DNA from: Paraburkholderia solitsugae
GTDB lineage: Bacteria > Pseudomonadota > Gammaproteobacteria > Burkholderiales > Burkholderiaceae
Direction: 5' to 3'
Length of the DNA: 64,000 nt
NCBI RefSeq assembly: GCF_013177695.1
Contig: NZ_WOEY01000027.1
Coordinates: 1 to 64,000 of the forward strand
The notes under the pieces were generated by a model. That model was not told the origin of the DNA and made no database searches. It worked only from the letters and a program-made list of their open reading frames with translations. Positions 37,660-47,109 of this stretch are shown in pieces. How positions within the stretch are numbered: position 1 is the stretch's first letter; every line of letters starts with the position of its first letter. The position numbers were made by a program, and so were the translations under genes.

Positions 37660-38055
37660 AGGTTCCCTTGTGATTTGGATAAATGACTGCCAGTCTTAAG
37701 CCAGCTTGCCCTTTGAAGGTGATCATGCCTCGGAATTTGATGGCGAGATTAACACAAAATAGAAAGACTACAAAAGCGCCGTCGTAAAAAGTAATCCCAA
37801 TTCGTTTCAATAAATTTCGCTAGAACGCGATGTTACGCGGACCCTTTCAAATAGATAATTTCGCATTTTGCTGAAAAGCGTGGCCGCAGGTCCGTAATTA
37901 TTAGATTAACTATCAAAAAATGAAATTTAAGATGAGAAATTAGCGCCAACATTTCATGCCATGAGAGCTTTTACATGAAATGTCGGAGCATATTGCGACA
38001 CACGCTCGACTCCGTTATTACGGCATGAGTGTTTTCCCGAAACAGCAATCAAAAC
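37660..38055. other. AT-rich region upstream of the H-NS gene
   Basis: No gene. AT content is far above the neighbours, suitable for H-NS binding, and it holds the long inverted repeat at 37949-37983. Confidence 0.6.
37949..37983. repeat. 10-bp inverted repeat in the H-NS upstream region
   Basis: ACATTTCATG (37949-37958) and CATGAAATGT (37974-37983) are perfectly complementary across a 15-base spacer. A regulator site or a cruciform element is possible. Confidence 0.5.
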
Positions 38056-38718
38056 TCAATTAACGTAGCGCTGGATGCAATCTTCGAGCGCCGCATGCAA
38101 GGTTTCGGTATTGAGTTTGGCGTCGTCGAAGACGAAACGGATGCGCGCACCTTCCCGCTTCAGATCGGCGCCATATCGATCGACGCCGAGCAGTTGAAGT
38201 CCCCCGGCGCCCGAGGAATGACCAGCGAAGTGCGTGATCAGCGCGTTTTCTTCATTGAAGCCGAGTGGCGGCAGTGGATCGAGTTCGGCGCCGCCGAGCC
38301 AGCCCATTGCGCCGAAGCCGCCAATGTAGCGCAGCCGTTCGAGCCTCATTGCCCAGAACGTGAAATCGCCGAGCACCAGGTAGCGTTCCGCGTCCGGGTG
38401 ATAGCGCAGATAGCGCTGCACGACTTCGGGCGTCGGGTCGACCGGTTCGAACGTGCCGAGCAAGGTCACGCGCTGGCCGCTAAGCACGTCACCGTCGGGC
38501 GCGTCGACGACCAGAAAGCCGGCGCGCGGATCGGCGTGCAGGTTGTGCGTATGCTCGGCGAGCCGGCTCACGAGGATCATCGGGCGATGCTGCGGGTCCG
38601 GTGCAAACGGCAGCACCGAAGGATACGGAAAACCTTCCGGCTGACGCGCGTGGGTAGCAAGCGTACCGATAGCGGCGCTATGCAGCAGATGCAAGGGAGC
38701 ATGAGCGGGAATGTTCAA
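38056..38718 (-). CDS. HugZ-like haem/FMN-binding split-barrel protein
   Basis: 220 residues. The split barrel of pyridoxamine-phosphate-oxidase type starts LLHSAAIGTLATHARQPEGF and PYPSVLPFAPDPQHRPMILV. A C-terminal DUF2470 domain follows (LGVDRYGADLKREGARIRFV). HugZ-type members are haem oxygenases used in iron acquisition. Here the haem ligand cannot be verified, so general stress or flavin roles remain open. Confidence 0.85.
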   Translation of the reverse strand: MNIPAHAPLHLLHSAAIGTLATHARQPEGFPYPSVLPFAPDPQHRPMILVSRLAEHTHNLHADPRAGFLVVDAPDGDVLSGQRVTLLGTFEPVDPTPEVVQRYLRYHPDAERYLVLGDFTFWAMRLERLRYIGGFGAMGWLGGAELDPLPPLGFNEENALITHFAGHSSGAGGLQLLGVDRYGADLKREGARIRFVFDDAKLNTETLHAALEDCIQRYVN

Positions 38719-38841
38719 GTGCGCGTTCCTCGATGAATAAGCATTGGATCAATCCACTCCAAGCATAAGACAGCGCGCTTCGTTAGAATCGGAAATTCGC
38801 TTTCAACGCGCTTTCTTGCGCGGCCCCTCCACGAGAGTTCA

Positions 38842-40053
38842 GTGTCCGACCGCTCCTCCGAATTCGCCGCCCTCCCCGCTGCCCATCGCGATCTCTCCGA
38901 CACCGCACGGCAGCGCGCCCGTATCGCCACGATGGCGGTGTTCTTCATCGCCGGCATGATGTACGCGTCGTGGGGGGTGCATGTGCCGACCGTGCGCGAC
39001 CGCTTCCATCTGAATGCGGCGTTGCTCTCGTTCGCGCTGCTGGCCGTGGCCGGCGGCTCGATCGGCGCAATGGCGGCGAATGCTTCGTGGATCGCGCGGG
39101 TTGGCACGCGCCGCGCCTGCCTGACGGGCGGTCTCGTGATGTCGGCGTGTGCGGCGCTGATCCTGATCGTGCCGGCTTACTGGATGTTGCTGCTCGTGCT
39201 GGCGATCTTCGGCGCGGGCATGGCCACGCTCGACGTCGCGATGAACGCGGAAGCCAGCGCTGTCGAGAAGGCGCTCGGCAAGCCGATCATGTCGTCGCTG
39301 CACGGCATGTTCAGCGTCGGCGGGATGTTCGGCGCGGCAGTGGGCGGCGCCTTGTTGGCGCGCGGCATGGCGCCGGCTGTGCATCTCGCGCTGGCTGCGG
39401 CAGCCAGCGCGCTGGTGCTGATCGCGGCCTGCCCTTCGGTGCTGCCGCACGTGCCGCACGCTGACCATCCCGACGCCGCCACACCACGCGCCAACCGCTG
39501 GCGCTCGCCGGCCTTGTGGGCGCTCGGCGCGATGGCGCTGGTCGCGCTGATCGCCGAAGGCGCGATGTACGACTGGGCGACCGTCTACATGCGCGACGTC
39601 GTGCTGTCCACGCCGGCCCTCGCGAGCGCGGCCTACGCGGCGTTTTCAGGCGGCATGGCAGCGGCGCGTTTCGCCGGCGACGCCGTGCGCGCACGCTTCG
39701 GTGCACCGCAACTGGTGATGGCGAGCGCGTCGCTCGCCTGCGCGGGGATGGTCGGTGCGCTGCTGCTGCCGAACCCGGTCGCCGCCCTCATCGGCTTCAC
39801 GCTGATGGGTCTCGGGCTCGCGAATATGATGCCCGTGCTATTCGCTGCGGCGGCGAGCGTCAAAGGCATTCACGCGGCCGAAGGGCTCGCGCACGTGGCC
39901 GGGCTGGCGTACTTCGGGCTGTTGTTCGGGCCGGTGATCATCGGCGCGGTGACGCAGGCGACCAGCTTGCCGATCGGTTTGTCCGTGGTGGCCGTGTGTT
40001 CGGCGCTGATCGCGATCGCGGGTCCGAAGGTGCTGAGGCGTTTGAAGATCTGA
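38842..40053 (+). CDS. MFS transporter, YbjJ-like
   Basis: 403 residues from a GTG. Twelve membrane helices; FFIAGMMYASWGVHVPTVRD opens the first, and TLDVAMNAEASAVEKALGKP with SSLHGMFSVGGMFGAAVGG matches the YbjJ branch. The substrate is unknown. It stands alone. Confidence 0.88.
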   Translation: MSDRSSEFAALPAAHRDLSDTARQRARIATMAVFFIAGMMYASWGVHVPTVRDRFHLNAALLSFALLAVAGGSIGAMAANASWIARVGTRRACLTGGLVMSACAALILIVPAYWMLLLVLAIFGAGMATLDVAMNAEASAVEKALGKPIMSSLHGMFSVGGMFGAAVGGALLARGMAPAVHLALAAAASALVLIAACPSVLPHVPHADHPDAATPRANRWRSPALWALGAMALVALIAEGAMYDWATVYMRDVVLSTPALASAAYAAFSGGMAAARFAGDAVRARFGAPQLVMASASLACAGMVGALLLPNPVAALIGFTLMGLGLANMMPVLFAAAASVKGIHAAEGLAHVAGLAYFGLLFGPVIIGAVTQATSLPIGLSVVAVCSALIAIAGPKVLRRLKI

Positions 40054-40311
40054 CGCAGACGGGCGCTGCTGCTGCATCGGCGAATGTCACGCCATACGAA
40101 AAGTCACAACCTTACGTTACGTTACGCGAGGCCTGCACGCTGATGTGTTCCCCACCACATCGGTGGCATCAACACGTTCCCTGCTTCACATCAATACTCA
40201 CAACCTGTTGATTCATATGAATTTAATCTGTTAATTGGCCGTTCAAACAGAAATGGCATAGGCCTTGCAGTTAGCTCCCCAGCCAGTGTCCAAATTACGG
40301 GGGAGCAGACC

Positions 40312-41958
40312 ATGAATCGCAATTTCAAACTGTCGGCGATCGCCATGTGCGTGACGTCGATGATCTTACTGACCGGATGCGGAAGCACGTTGACCCTGCC
40401 GGGCGTCAAGGCCGGTTCGGGTAGTGGTTCCGGCAGCGGCTCGGGTTCCGGCTCGGGCTCAGGTTCGGGAAGCGGAACTCCGACGCCCACGCCAACACCC
40501 ACACCGACGCCTACACCCACGCCGACTCCGACTCCGACTCCGACGCCCACACCGACACCGACGCCGAGCAGCGCCAATCCAATCGGCGTCGTCGTCCAGA
40601 ACACAGGCAATGTGATTGGCGCGACCGGCCAAACCGTCTCTGCGATCGGCAGCCAGATCGGCCTCACGCCGGTTCCCGGTGCGAATCCCGCCACCACCAC
40701 CGCGCTCGGCAACGTCGTCTCGAACCTCGGCGCAGGTGTCACTGCGGTCGGCACAGGCGCGGCGAACGGCCTCGGTCAGCTCGGCAATTCCACCGACCCG
40801 CTCGGCACGACGCTGGCGAGCAGCGGCAACCTGGTTTATGACGCAGGCCAGGCCGTCAACAGCGCCGGCCAGCTCGTGACGAGTCTCGGCAGCGGTCCGA
40901 CCGCGCCGCTCAGCCCGCTGACCACGCCGCTCGGCAGCACCGTCTCGACACTCGGCAATACAGTCAGCGGCCTTGGCACGCAACTGGGCTCACAGCTGAC
41001 AAACGGCCCGGTCCAGCAAGTCACGCAAACGCTCAGCACCGCGATCACGCCGATCACCAGCACGCTCGCACAAACGACCCAAACCGTCGGCGATACGACC
41101 GGTCTCGGCTCACCGCTGAACGGTCTGCTGTCGACCATCGGACATGGCCTCGACAGCGCCGGCAGCCAGCTCAGCAGCGCGACCAACAACCCGATCGGCC
41201 AGAACCTCGGCAATGTCGTGACCAAGCTCGGCGACACCGTCACGTCGGCCGGCGGCCTGCTGACCGCGGGCGGTTCCAGCAGCGGCAACCCGCTCGGCGG
41301 CCTCACCGGCATCCTGAATCCGGGCGGCAGCGGCGGCGCGACGGGCAACCCGCTGGCGCCGCTGACCAGCATTCTCACCGCTTTGCCCGGTACCTTGAGC
41401 GGCGGCCTCACCGGTGGCAGCGGCTCGGGCAGCCCGCTGGCGCCGCTGACCAGCGTCATCAGCACGGTCACCGGCAGTCTCGGTGGCGTAGGCGGCGGCT
41501 CGGCCAGTCCGCTGGCGCCGCTGACCAGCGTCCTCAACACAGTGACCGGCAGTCTCGGTGGCCTCTCCGGCGGCTCGAGCAGTCCGCTTGCGCCGTTGAC
41601 CAGCGTCCTCAGCACGGTCACCGGCAGCCTCAGCGGCGTCGGTGGCGGCTCGGGCAGCCCGCTTGCACCGCTGACCGGCGTGGTGAACTCGGTGACCGGC
41701 GCATTGAGCGGCACGACGGGTAGCAGCGGCAACCCGCTGGCACCGGTGACGGGCGCGGTGTCGTCGCTGACAGGCGCGCTCGGGTCGGCTGCCGGTTCGG
41801 GTTCAGGCGGCACAAGTGGGACCAGCAACCCGCTCGCGCCGATCACAGGTCTGCTGAGCACCGTTACCGGCACATTGAGCGGTGCGGCGGGCTCGACGGG
41901 CGGCACCACGGGTGGCGGTTTGCTCGGCGGTCTGGGCGGTCTGGCGCCGAAGAAGTGA
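40312..41958 (+). CDS. Repetitive collagen-like lipoprotein
   Basis: 548 residues. The lipobox LLTGC follows a signal peptide. Residues 36-56 are a Gly-Ser tract and 57-86 a Pro-Thr tract, flexible spacers that would hold the rest away from the membrane. The C-terminal half has tandem units of about 30 residues such as SPLAPLTSVLSTVTGSLGGV, joined by glycine/serine. The product resembles Burkholderia proteins named collagen-like. Surface display is inferred. Both tracts are made of 6-base DNA repeats prone to length change. Confidence 0.85.
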   Translation: MNRNFKLSAIAMCVTSMILLTGCGSTLTLPGVKAGSGSGSGSGSGSGSGSGSGSGTPTPTPTPTPTPTPTPTPTPTPTPTPTPTPSSANPIGVVVQNTGNVIGATGQTVSAIGSQIGLTPVPGANPATTTALGNVVSNLGAGVTAVGTGAANGLGQLGNSTDPLGTTLASSGNLVYDAGQAVNSAGQLVTSLGSGPTAPLSPLTTPLGSTVSTLGNTVSGLGTQLGSQLTNGPVQQVTQTLSTAITPITSTLAQTTQTVGDTTGLGSPLNGLLSTIGHGLDSAGSQLSSATNNPIGQNLGNVVTKLGDTVTSAGGLLTAGGSSSGNPLGGLTGILNPGGSGGATGNPLAPLTSILTALPGTLSGGLTGGSGSGSPLAPLTSVISTVTGSLGGVGGGSASPLAPLTSVLNTVTGSLGGLSGGSSSPLAPLTSVLSTVTGSLSGVGGGSGSPLAPLTGVVNSVTGALSGTTGSSGNPLAPVTGAVSSLTGALGSAAGSGSGGTSGTSNPLAPITGLLSTVTGTLSGAAGSTGGTTGGGLLGGLGGLAPKK

Positions 41959-42015
41959 CGAATACGAATAACGACAGCAATTAACGGCGCGGCAAAACAA
42001 GCGTCGAAGGGGGGC

Positions 42016-42048
42016 GGCGAGCCGGGTCAACCGGCTCGCCGTTTTTTT
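42016..42048 (+). terminator. Strong terminator behind the repetitive lipoprotein
   Basis: GGCGAGCCGG and CCGGCTCGCC form a perfect 10-bp stem with a GTCAA loop, followed by seven Ts. Confidence 0.9.
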
Positions 42049-42087
42049 ATCGCCGCAATCCAAAGCGCCCGCGCATCCAACGGCACA

Positions 42088-43104
42088 TCACAATTCGTGA
42101 TACGTCACGTAATCACGCGAGAAGTCGTTACGTTGCAGAAAATTGGTGAACGTCATGGTCACCGATGCATCGAGTCCTTCCACGTAATGCCACCAGCCGA
42201 TCGGCAGAAACAGCAATTCGCCGGGTTCGAGCGTGCATTCCATCAAATGCGCATGACGCATCGACGGGAAGCGTTCGTAATCGATCGCACTACCGTCCAC
42301 CTGCGAATAGCAATGCAGCGTGTTCGCCATATGCGGCGTATCGGACAACGGAACCAGCTTGATCTGTTTGCGGCCGATCACCTGCGCCATGAAGTTATTG
42401 GTCAGATCATGGTGAAACGGCGTCTTCGTTCCCGCCGGTCCCATCCAGAAAAACCCGGTATCGGGCGATCCGGCATCGAGATACTCACCGATAGCCGGCA
42501 CATCGGACCATAACGCCGCGAGTGCCGCGCGATTATGTGAGGTGTTATTGGCCGTCATGTAGAAGTCGTTAGTCGGGCCGCTACGCTCGACGAGATCGAC
42601 ATAATCGGCAAAGCGCATCATGCGCTTGAGCTTCGGCTGATTGACTTCATAATTCGCATCCGACTCGCGGCCGAACTGCACTTCGACTTCGCAATCGCCG
42701 CAACGCTCGCGGAAGTAGTCGAAATTCCACTGCGTGCGCGCCAGCCAGAAATCGAAAGCGCCGGTGATGATGACCGGCCGGTTCTGAAAGTAGTACTGCT
42801 CAAAGAATTCGTCGCGCGATAGGCGCCCGCGCCTTTCAATCACACCGCTTCCAGCGCGCAGGCGATTGAGCGTGCCGTACACCGACAAGATCCATTCGCG
42901 CTTGCGCAAACGATTGCGCAACCGCACCGCACCCTCAAAGTAAGGACTCGCGAGCGCAGCCTCGATTTCGCGCACCGCTTCGGCAGGGTCGAAACCATGT
43001 CCGACCAGCGCACCATGCACGGCGGGCGGTGGTGCGTCGAGCAGCAGATTCTCGGCGATCCAGCGGCGCCAGCCGTTATCGATCGAACGGATCTCAGGGG
43101 TCAC
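42088..43104 (-). CDS. JmjC/cupin-8 family protein
   Basis: 338 residues. The cupin core has KTPFHHDLTNNFMAQVIGRK (His and Asp metal ligands) and LFLPIGWWHYVEGLDAS (third His), the Fe(II)/2-oxoglutarate hydroxylase pattern. A 100-residue helical domain precedes it. It probably hydroxylates a protein or small molecule. Confidence 0.88.
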   Translation of the reverse strand: MTPEIRSIDNGWRRWIAENLLLDAPPPAVHGALVGHGFDPAEAVREIEAALASPYFEGAVRLRNRLRKREWILSVYGTLNRLRAGSGVIERRGRLSRDEFFEQYYFQNRPVIITGAFDFWLARTQWNFDYFRERCGDCEVEVQFGRESDANYEVNQPKLKRMMRFADYVDLVERSGPTNDFYMTANNTSHNRAALAALWSDVPAIGEYLDAGSPDTGFFWMGPAGTKTPFHHDLTNNFMAQVIGRKQIKLVPLSDTPHMANTLHCYSQVDGSAIDYERFPSMRHAHLMECTLEPGELLFLPIGWWHYVEGLDASVTMTFTNFLQRNDFSRDYVTYHEL

Positions 43105-43162
43105 GGCATTCTCCCAAACAATGTTCTCAAACCCGCCAGCCTCGCACGCAGGTGCCCAAAAG

Positions 43163-43198
43163 AAAAGGCACGCGAGCCATGCGGCTCGCGTGCCTTTT
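43163..43198. terminator. Bidirectional terminator
   Basis: AAAAGGCACGCGAGCC and GGCTCGCGTGCCTTTT form a perfect 16-bp stem around ATGC, serving the LivK-type gene on the minus strand. Confidence 0.88.
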
Positions 43199-43245
43199 AA
43201 CTACTTGATCGAAGACAAACAAAGCAGTCTTCGGTCAGGCGGCTC

Positions 43246-44391
43246 TTACATCTTCACGACGTCGAGCAGCGTCTTCTTGCCTGCCTTGTAGTTGTACAGC
43301 GAGATCACGCCGTGTTGAAGGTCGCCCTTCGAGTCGAACGTGGTTTCACCGATCACACCCTTGTAGTCGGTGCTCGGCATCGCTGCCAGGATCTTCGCCG
43401 GATCGGTCGAGTTAGCACGCTTCATAGCGTCGACGATGATGTACACAGCGTCATACGTGAACGGAGCGTAGATCTGGATCGGCTGACCGAAACGCTTCTG
43501 ATACTTGGCGAGGAACGCTGCGCCGCCAGCCATCTTTTCGAGCGCCATACCGGCCTCCGAGCAGACGATGTTGTCGGTTGCGTCGCCAGCCAGGTCCGAC
43601 AGCTTGTCGGTACACACGCCGTCGCCTGCCAGCACCTTGGCGCGCAGGCCGAGTTGCTTGGCTTGCTTGGCGAACGGGCCGCCGGTGGCGTCCATGCCGC
43701 CGTACATGATCGCGTCCGGGTTTTCGCCCTTGATCTTCGTCAGAATTGCGCGGAAGTCGACAGCCTTGTCGTTGGTCGCATCATGCGACATCACGTTCAT
43801 GCCGAGCGACTTGGCGGTCTTCTCGAATTCGTTGGCGAGACCCTGGCCATAAGCGGTCGAGTCGTCGACGATTGCGACGCTCTTCATCTTCATGGTCTTG
43901 GATGCGTAGTTAGCCAGTGCCGGACCTTGCTGCGCATCGGTTGCCACGACGCGGTACGTCGTCTTGAAGCCTTGTTGCGTGTAGGCCGGGTTCGTTGCCG
44001 ACGGCGAGATCTGCACGATGCCTGCATCGCTATAGATCTTCGAAGCCGGGATCGACGTCCCCGAGTTCAAGTGACCCACCACTGCAACGACCTTGTCGTC
44101 GACCAGCTTCTGCGCGACTTGCGTAGCCGTACGCGGGTCAGCTGCGTCGTCTTGTGCGTCGAGTTGCAGCGTGATCTTCTGGCCGCCGATCGTCAGGCCC
44201 TTGGCATTGATTTCTTCAACTGCCAGGCGCGCGCCGTTTTCGTTGTCCTTACCCAGGTGAGCGATACCGCCGGTCAACGGTGCAACGTGGCCGATCTTGA
44301 CGACCTCGTCCGCCACCGCGCCCGTTGCCAACGACGCAAACAACATGGCCGCAGCGCTGATCGGCAAAAGCTTTTGAATCTTGATGTTCAT
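43246..44391 (-). CDS. LivK-type amino-acid ABC substrate-binding protein
   Basis: 381 residues. Signal peptide MNIKIQKLLPISAAAMLFAS to AVA. The Leu/Ile/Val-binding fold has VVKIGHVAPLTGGIAHLGKD, VVAVVGHLNSGTSIPASKIY and SPSATNPAYTQQGFKTTYRV. It binds branched-chain or related amino acids in the periplasm; no permease or ATPase genes are nearby. GGAG precedes the ATG. Confidence 0.92.
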   Translation of the reverse strand: MNIKIQKLLPISAAAMLFASLATGAVADEVVKIGHVAPLTGGIAHLGKDNENGARLAVEEINAKGLTIGGQKITLQLDAQDDAADPRTATQVAQKLVDDKVVAVVGHLNSGTSIPASKIYSDAGIVQISPSATNPAYTQQGFKTTYRVVATDAQQGPALANYASKTMKMKSVAIVDDSTAYGQGLANEFEKTAKSLGMNVMSHDATNDKAVDFRAILTKIKGENPDAIMYGGMDATGGPFAKQAKQLGLRAKVLAGDGVCTDKLSDLAGDATDNIVCSEAGMALEKMAGGAAFLAKYQKRFGQPIQIYAPFTYDAVYIIVDAMKRANSTDPAKILAAMPSTDYKGVIGETTFDSKGDLQHGVISLYNYKAGKKTLLDVVKM

Positions 44392-44824
44392 GTAAGTCTC
44401 CAGTTTCGGTCCCAAAAACAACGTAATCGCCCTGTGCCCCCGCTTCCCTACACGTGTCGCTCAGTCCCGTGGACGACCACGCCGGTTGCATCGTTCATGC
44501 ACTTGGCCAGCACGTTCACCGGACTGTTTGTGGCAGGCGGCAAACCGTACTTGCGCGCAAGTGTAGGCCATCAAATTAAATTGTGGGACTTTTTTGAGGA
44601 AGTGGGATGAACACTAATAGCGTTTATCCAACAGAGGCCGATTCCGACTGGACAGACAGGCTGGAAAGCACCAGCCCATGCGGGTTTCCGCTAGGTGTGC
44701 GTTTCGTCTAACAGCACAGGCTAAAGCTTTTAGCGCGTTAAACCGTTAATGGTTCAAATAGGCTTTGTGTTTAAAAACAAGGTGCGCCGCAGGTCACTGC
44801 GAGGCGCGCCTGAGTCATGCTGAA
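44392..44824. other. Intergenic region upstream of the LivK-type gene
   Basis: No gene. It probably contains the LivK-type promoter, but I cannot point to clear boxes. Confidence 0.45.
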
Positions 44825-45928
44825 TCAACGTTTGAGCGCGGCGATCCGTGCTGCCGCGGCATGCCATTCCTGCTCGAGTTGCCCGACCAGTTCCGCCGCG
44901 CCGAGTCCTTCCCGGCGCTTGCGGCCAAGCGGCGCGCCCTGGCCAGACCATAGAGACAGATAGTCGCTGTTCTCCGCGCGGCTCGCGGTTTGACGCAATT
45001 CCTGAGTCAAGGCGTTTTGCACCGGATAAGGCGCGACCTTTTTCGCCGACTCACTCAAGCGTTGCATCAACGGATTGCGTATGCCGCGCGCATGACGGCC
45101 GGTGATCGCGCGCGTCACGGAGGTCGACGTGTCCGACATCGAACGCACTCGGGTTTTCCATGCCTGCGGTATTGCGCTTTCCAGACAGGTGAGGAACGCG
45201 GTGCCCATCACCGCGGCTTGCGCGCCGAGCGCGAGCGCGGCGACGATGCCACGCCCGTCCATGATGCCGCCCGCGGCCAGCACCGGCAGGCCGGTTTCAT
45301 CGACGAGTTGCGGCACGAGCGCCATCGTGCCGACCAGCGCGTCCTCGAATGCACCGATGAATGTGCCGCGATGCGCGCCCGCCTCCGCGCCTTGCGCGGC
45401 GATGGCATCGGCACCCGCGTCGCGCCAGGCGACACCCTCGGCAACATGCGTCGCGGTGCCTATTACATAGAGGCCGTTTGCATGCAAACGGGCGACGTCG
45501 GCGGCGGAGAGCAGTCCGAACGTGAAGCTCACCACCGGCAAGCGCAATTCAATCAGCGTTTCCAGTTGCGCGCGGAAATCCGGCGCAAAGCGTTCGAGCG
45601 GCTGACCCGGCGGCAAACCGAGGTCCGCGCGCAATGGATCGATTGCTTCGAGCGCGTGGCGCACGGTGGCTTCGTCCGGCGCGGCCGGATCCAGTACGAA
45701 CAGATTCACGCCGAAGGGGCGATCCGTCAGCGCGCGAATCGCCGCCACTTCGCTCGCGATCTTCTCGGGCGACAGCGCTGCCGCCGCCAGAAAGCCGAGG
45801 CCGCCGGCATTCGATACCGCGGCGACCAGCGCGGGCGTCGTTGCGCCGCCGGCCATCGGCGCCTGCACAACCGGCACCCGCAACTCGAAACGCGCCGCGA
45901 ACGGCGTCACAAAACTGCTTTCGTTCAT
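44825..45928 (-). CDS. Nitronate monooxygenase family flavoprotein
   Basis: 367 residues. The FMN barrel starts VPVVQAPMAGGATTPALVAA and VSNAGGLGFLAAAALSPEKI, with AAQGAEAGAHRG (His region), LPVLAAGGIMDGRGIVAALA and GAQAAVMGTAFL. The enzyme oxidises nitronates such as propionate 3-nitronate. AAGGA precedes the ATG at 45928. Confidence 0.92.
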   Translation of the reverse strand: MNESSFVTPFAARFELRVPVVQAPMAGGATTPALVAAVSNAGGLGFLAAAALSPEKIASEVAAIRALTDRPFGVNLFVLDPAAPDEATVRHALEAIDPLRADLGLPPGQPLERFAPDFRAQLETLIELRLPVVSFTFGLLSAADVARLHANGLYVIGTATHVAEGVAWRDAGADAIAAQGAEAGAHRGTFIGAFEDALVGTMALVPQLVDETGLPVLAAGGIMDGRGIVAALALGAQAAVMGTAFLTCLESAIPQAWKTRVRSMSDTSTSVTRAITGRHARGIRNPLMQRLSESAKKVAPYPVQNALTQELRQTASRAENSDYLSLWSGQGAPLGRKRREGLGAAELVGQLEQEWHAAAARIAALKR

Positions 45929-46204
45929 GATCGACTTCCTTTCCGACAATGCGGTTGCAGCATCGACGATGCCAATACTTTGGACTGTACCGAGCCCTGC
46001 GCTTGCGGAAAAATGAATTATCGAGAATGTTTCAATCGCCTTACGAGATTATCGCCGCGCGGCGAGCGTCGTCAGCCCGTGCGTGGCCTCGCTGCAAGGC
46101 GTTTCTTTTGATGGCAAACTGACCGCCCGCTTCAGGCATTCAGGCCTCGGGCATTCATTCGGACCGACCACCGCGTATCAGCGCACTGGTAAATGGAGAG
46201 CAAC

Positions 46205-46903
46205 ATGAGCACGACTTCCCGCTGGATCGACATTCCCGCCGGCAGCGACAGTTTCGGCGGCTATCTGGCGTTGCCCAAAGGCGGCAAGGGACCGGCCGTC
46301 ATCATCATTCAGGAAATCTTCGGCGTGAACAGCCATATCCGCTCGATCGCGGATCAGTACGCGCAAGACGGCTACGTCGCGCTCGCGCCGGACGTGTTCT
46401 GGCGCGTGCAGCCGCGCGTCGAATTGACGTATGACGGCGCGGATCGCGAGAAAGGCATCGAGTTGATGCAAAAGACGAACGTCGACCAGGCGGTGGCCGA
46501 TATCGGCGCAGCCGCCGCGGCACTGCGCGCGATGCCGGAAGTGACCGGCAAGGTTGCGGCGATCGGCTTCTGCTTCGGCGGTCAGCTCGCGTATCTGGCA
46601 GCCGCGCAAGGCACGCTCGACGGCGCGGTTGCGTACTATGGCGGCGGCATTCAGAACAAGCTCGATCAGGCCGCGAAGATCAAAGTGCCGATGCAATTCC
46701 ACTACGGCGAACTCGACGCGCATATCCCGCTGTCGGCTGTCGGCCAGATTCAGGAACGCTTCGCCGGCCGCACCGATGCGGAATTCAACATCTATCCGAA
46801 TGCCGATCACGGCTTCAACTGCTCGGACCGCGCGTCGTATAACCAGCACGCCTCGGCGTTGGCGCATGGCCGCACGCTGACCTTCCTCGGTGAGCGGCTG
46901 TAA
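46205..46903 (+). CDS. Dienelactone hydrolase family protein
   Basis: 232 residues. The alpha/beta hydrolase fold has the nucleophile in IGFCFGG (Cys) with ELDAHIP (Asp) and NADHGFNC (His). QEIFGVNSHIRSIADQYAQD is typical of the family. It may act on dienelactones of aromatic breakdown or other esters. GGAGAG precedes the ATG. Confidence 0.92.
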   Translation: MSTTSRWIDIPAGSDSFGGYLALPKGGKGPAVIIIQEIFGVNSHIRSIADQYAQDGYVALAPDVFWRVQPRVELTYDGADREKGIELMQKTNVDQAVADIGAAAAALRAMPEVTGKVAAIGFCFGGQLAYLAAAQGTLDGAVAYYGGGIQNKLDQAAKIKVPMQFHYGELDAHIPLSAVGQIQERFAGRTDAEFNIYPNADHGFNCSDRASYNQHASALAHGRTLTFLGERL

Positions 46904-47109
46904 CTCGCGGTTGTAACGCGCGGCTTCAATCGCCGCCTGTAACTCGCACCTGTACCTGGGTTACTCTCTCGAAGACGGCGCGCCATCGGCGCGTCGTCTT
47001 CTTGCATGCGTATCGATAAACGGGGGACGACGGGACGTCCGGCCAAGCCGTTCATCATGCGCATAGGCAACCGGCAGATCCAACACTCGATAGCGAGGGC
47101 CCCTCCGTC

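Noticed and set aside
40836..41909. Minus-strand frame of 357 codons opposite the repetitive lipoprotein
   Set aside because: The proline-rich repeat translation only mirrors the repeats of the plus-strand gene.
43312..44610. Plus-strand frame of 432 codons
   Set aside because: It is entirely antisense to the LivK-type gene, whose signal peptide and fold are clear.
44990..46111. Plus-strand frame of 373 codons
   Set aside because: It is antisense to nitronate monooxygenase and has no motif of its own.
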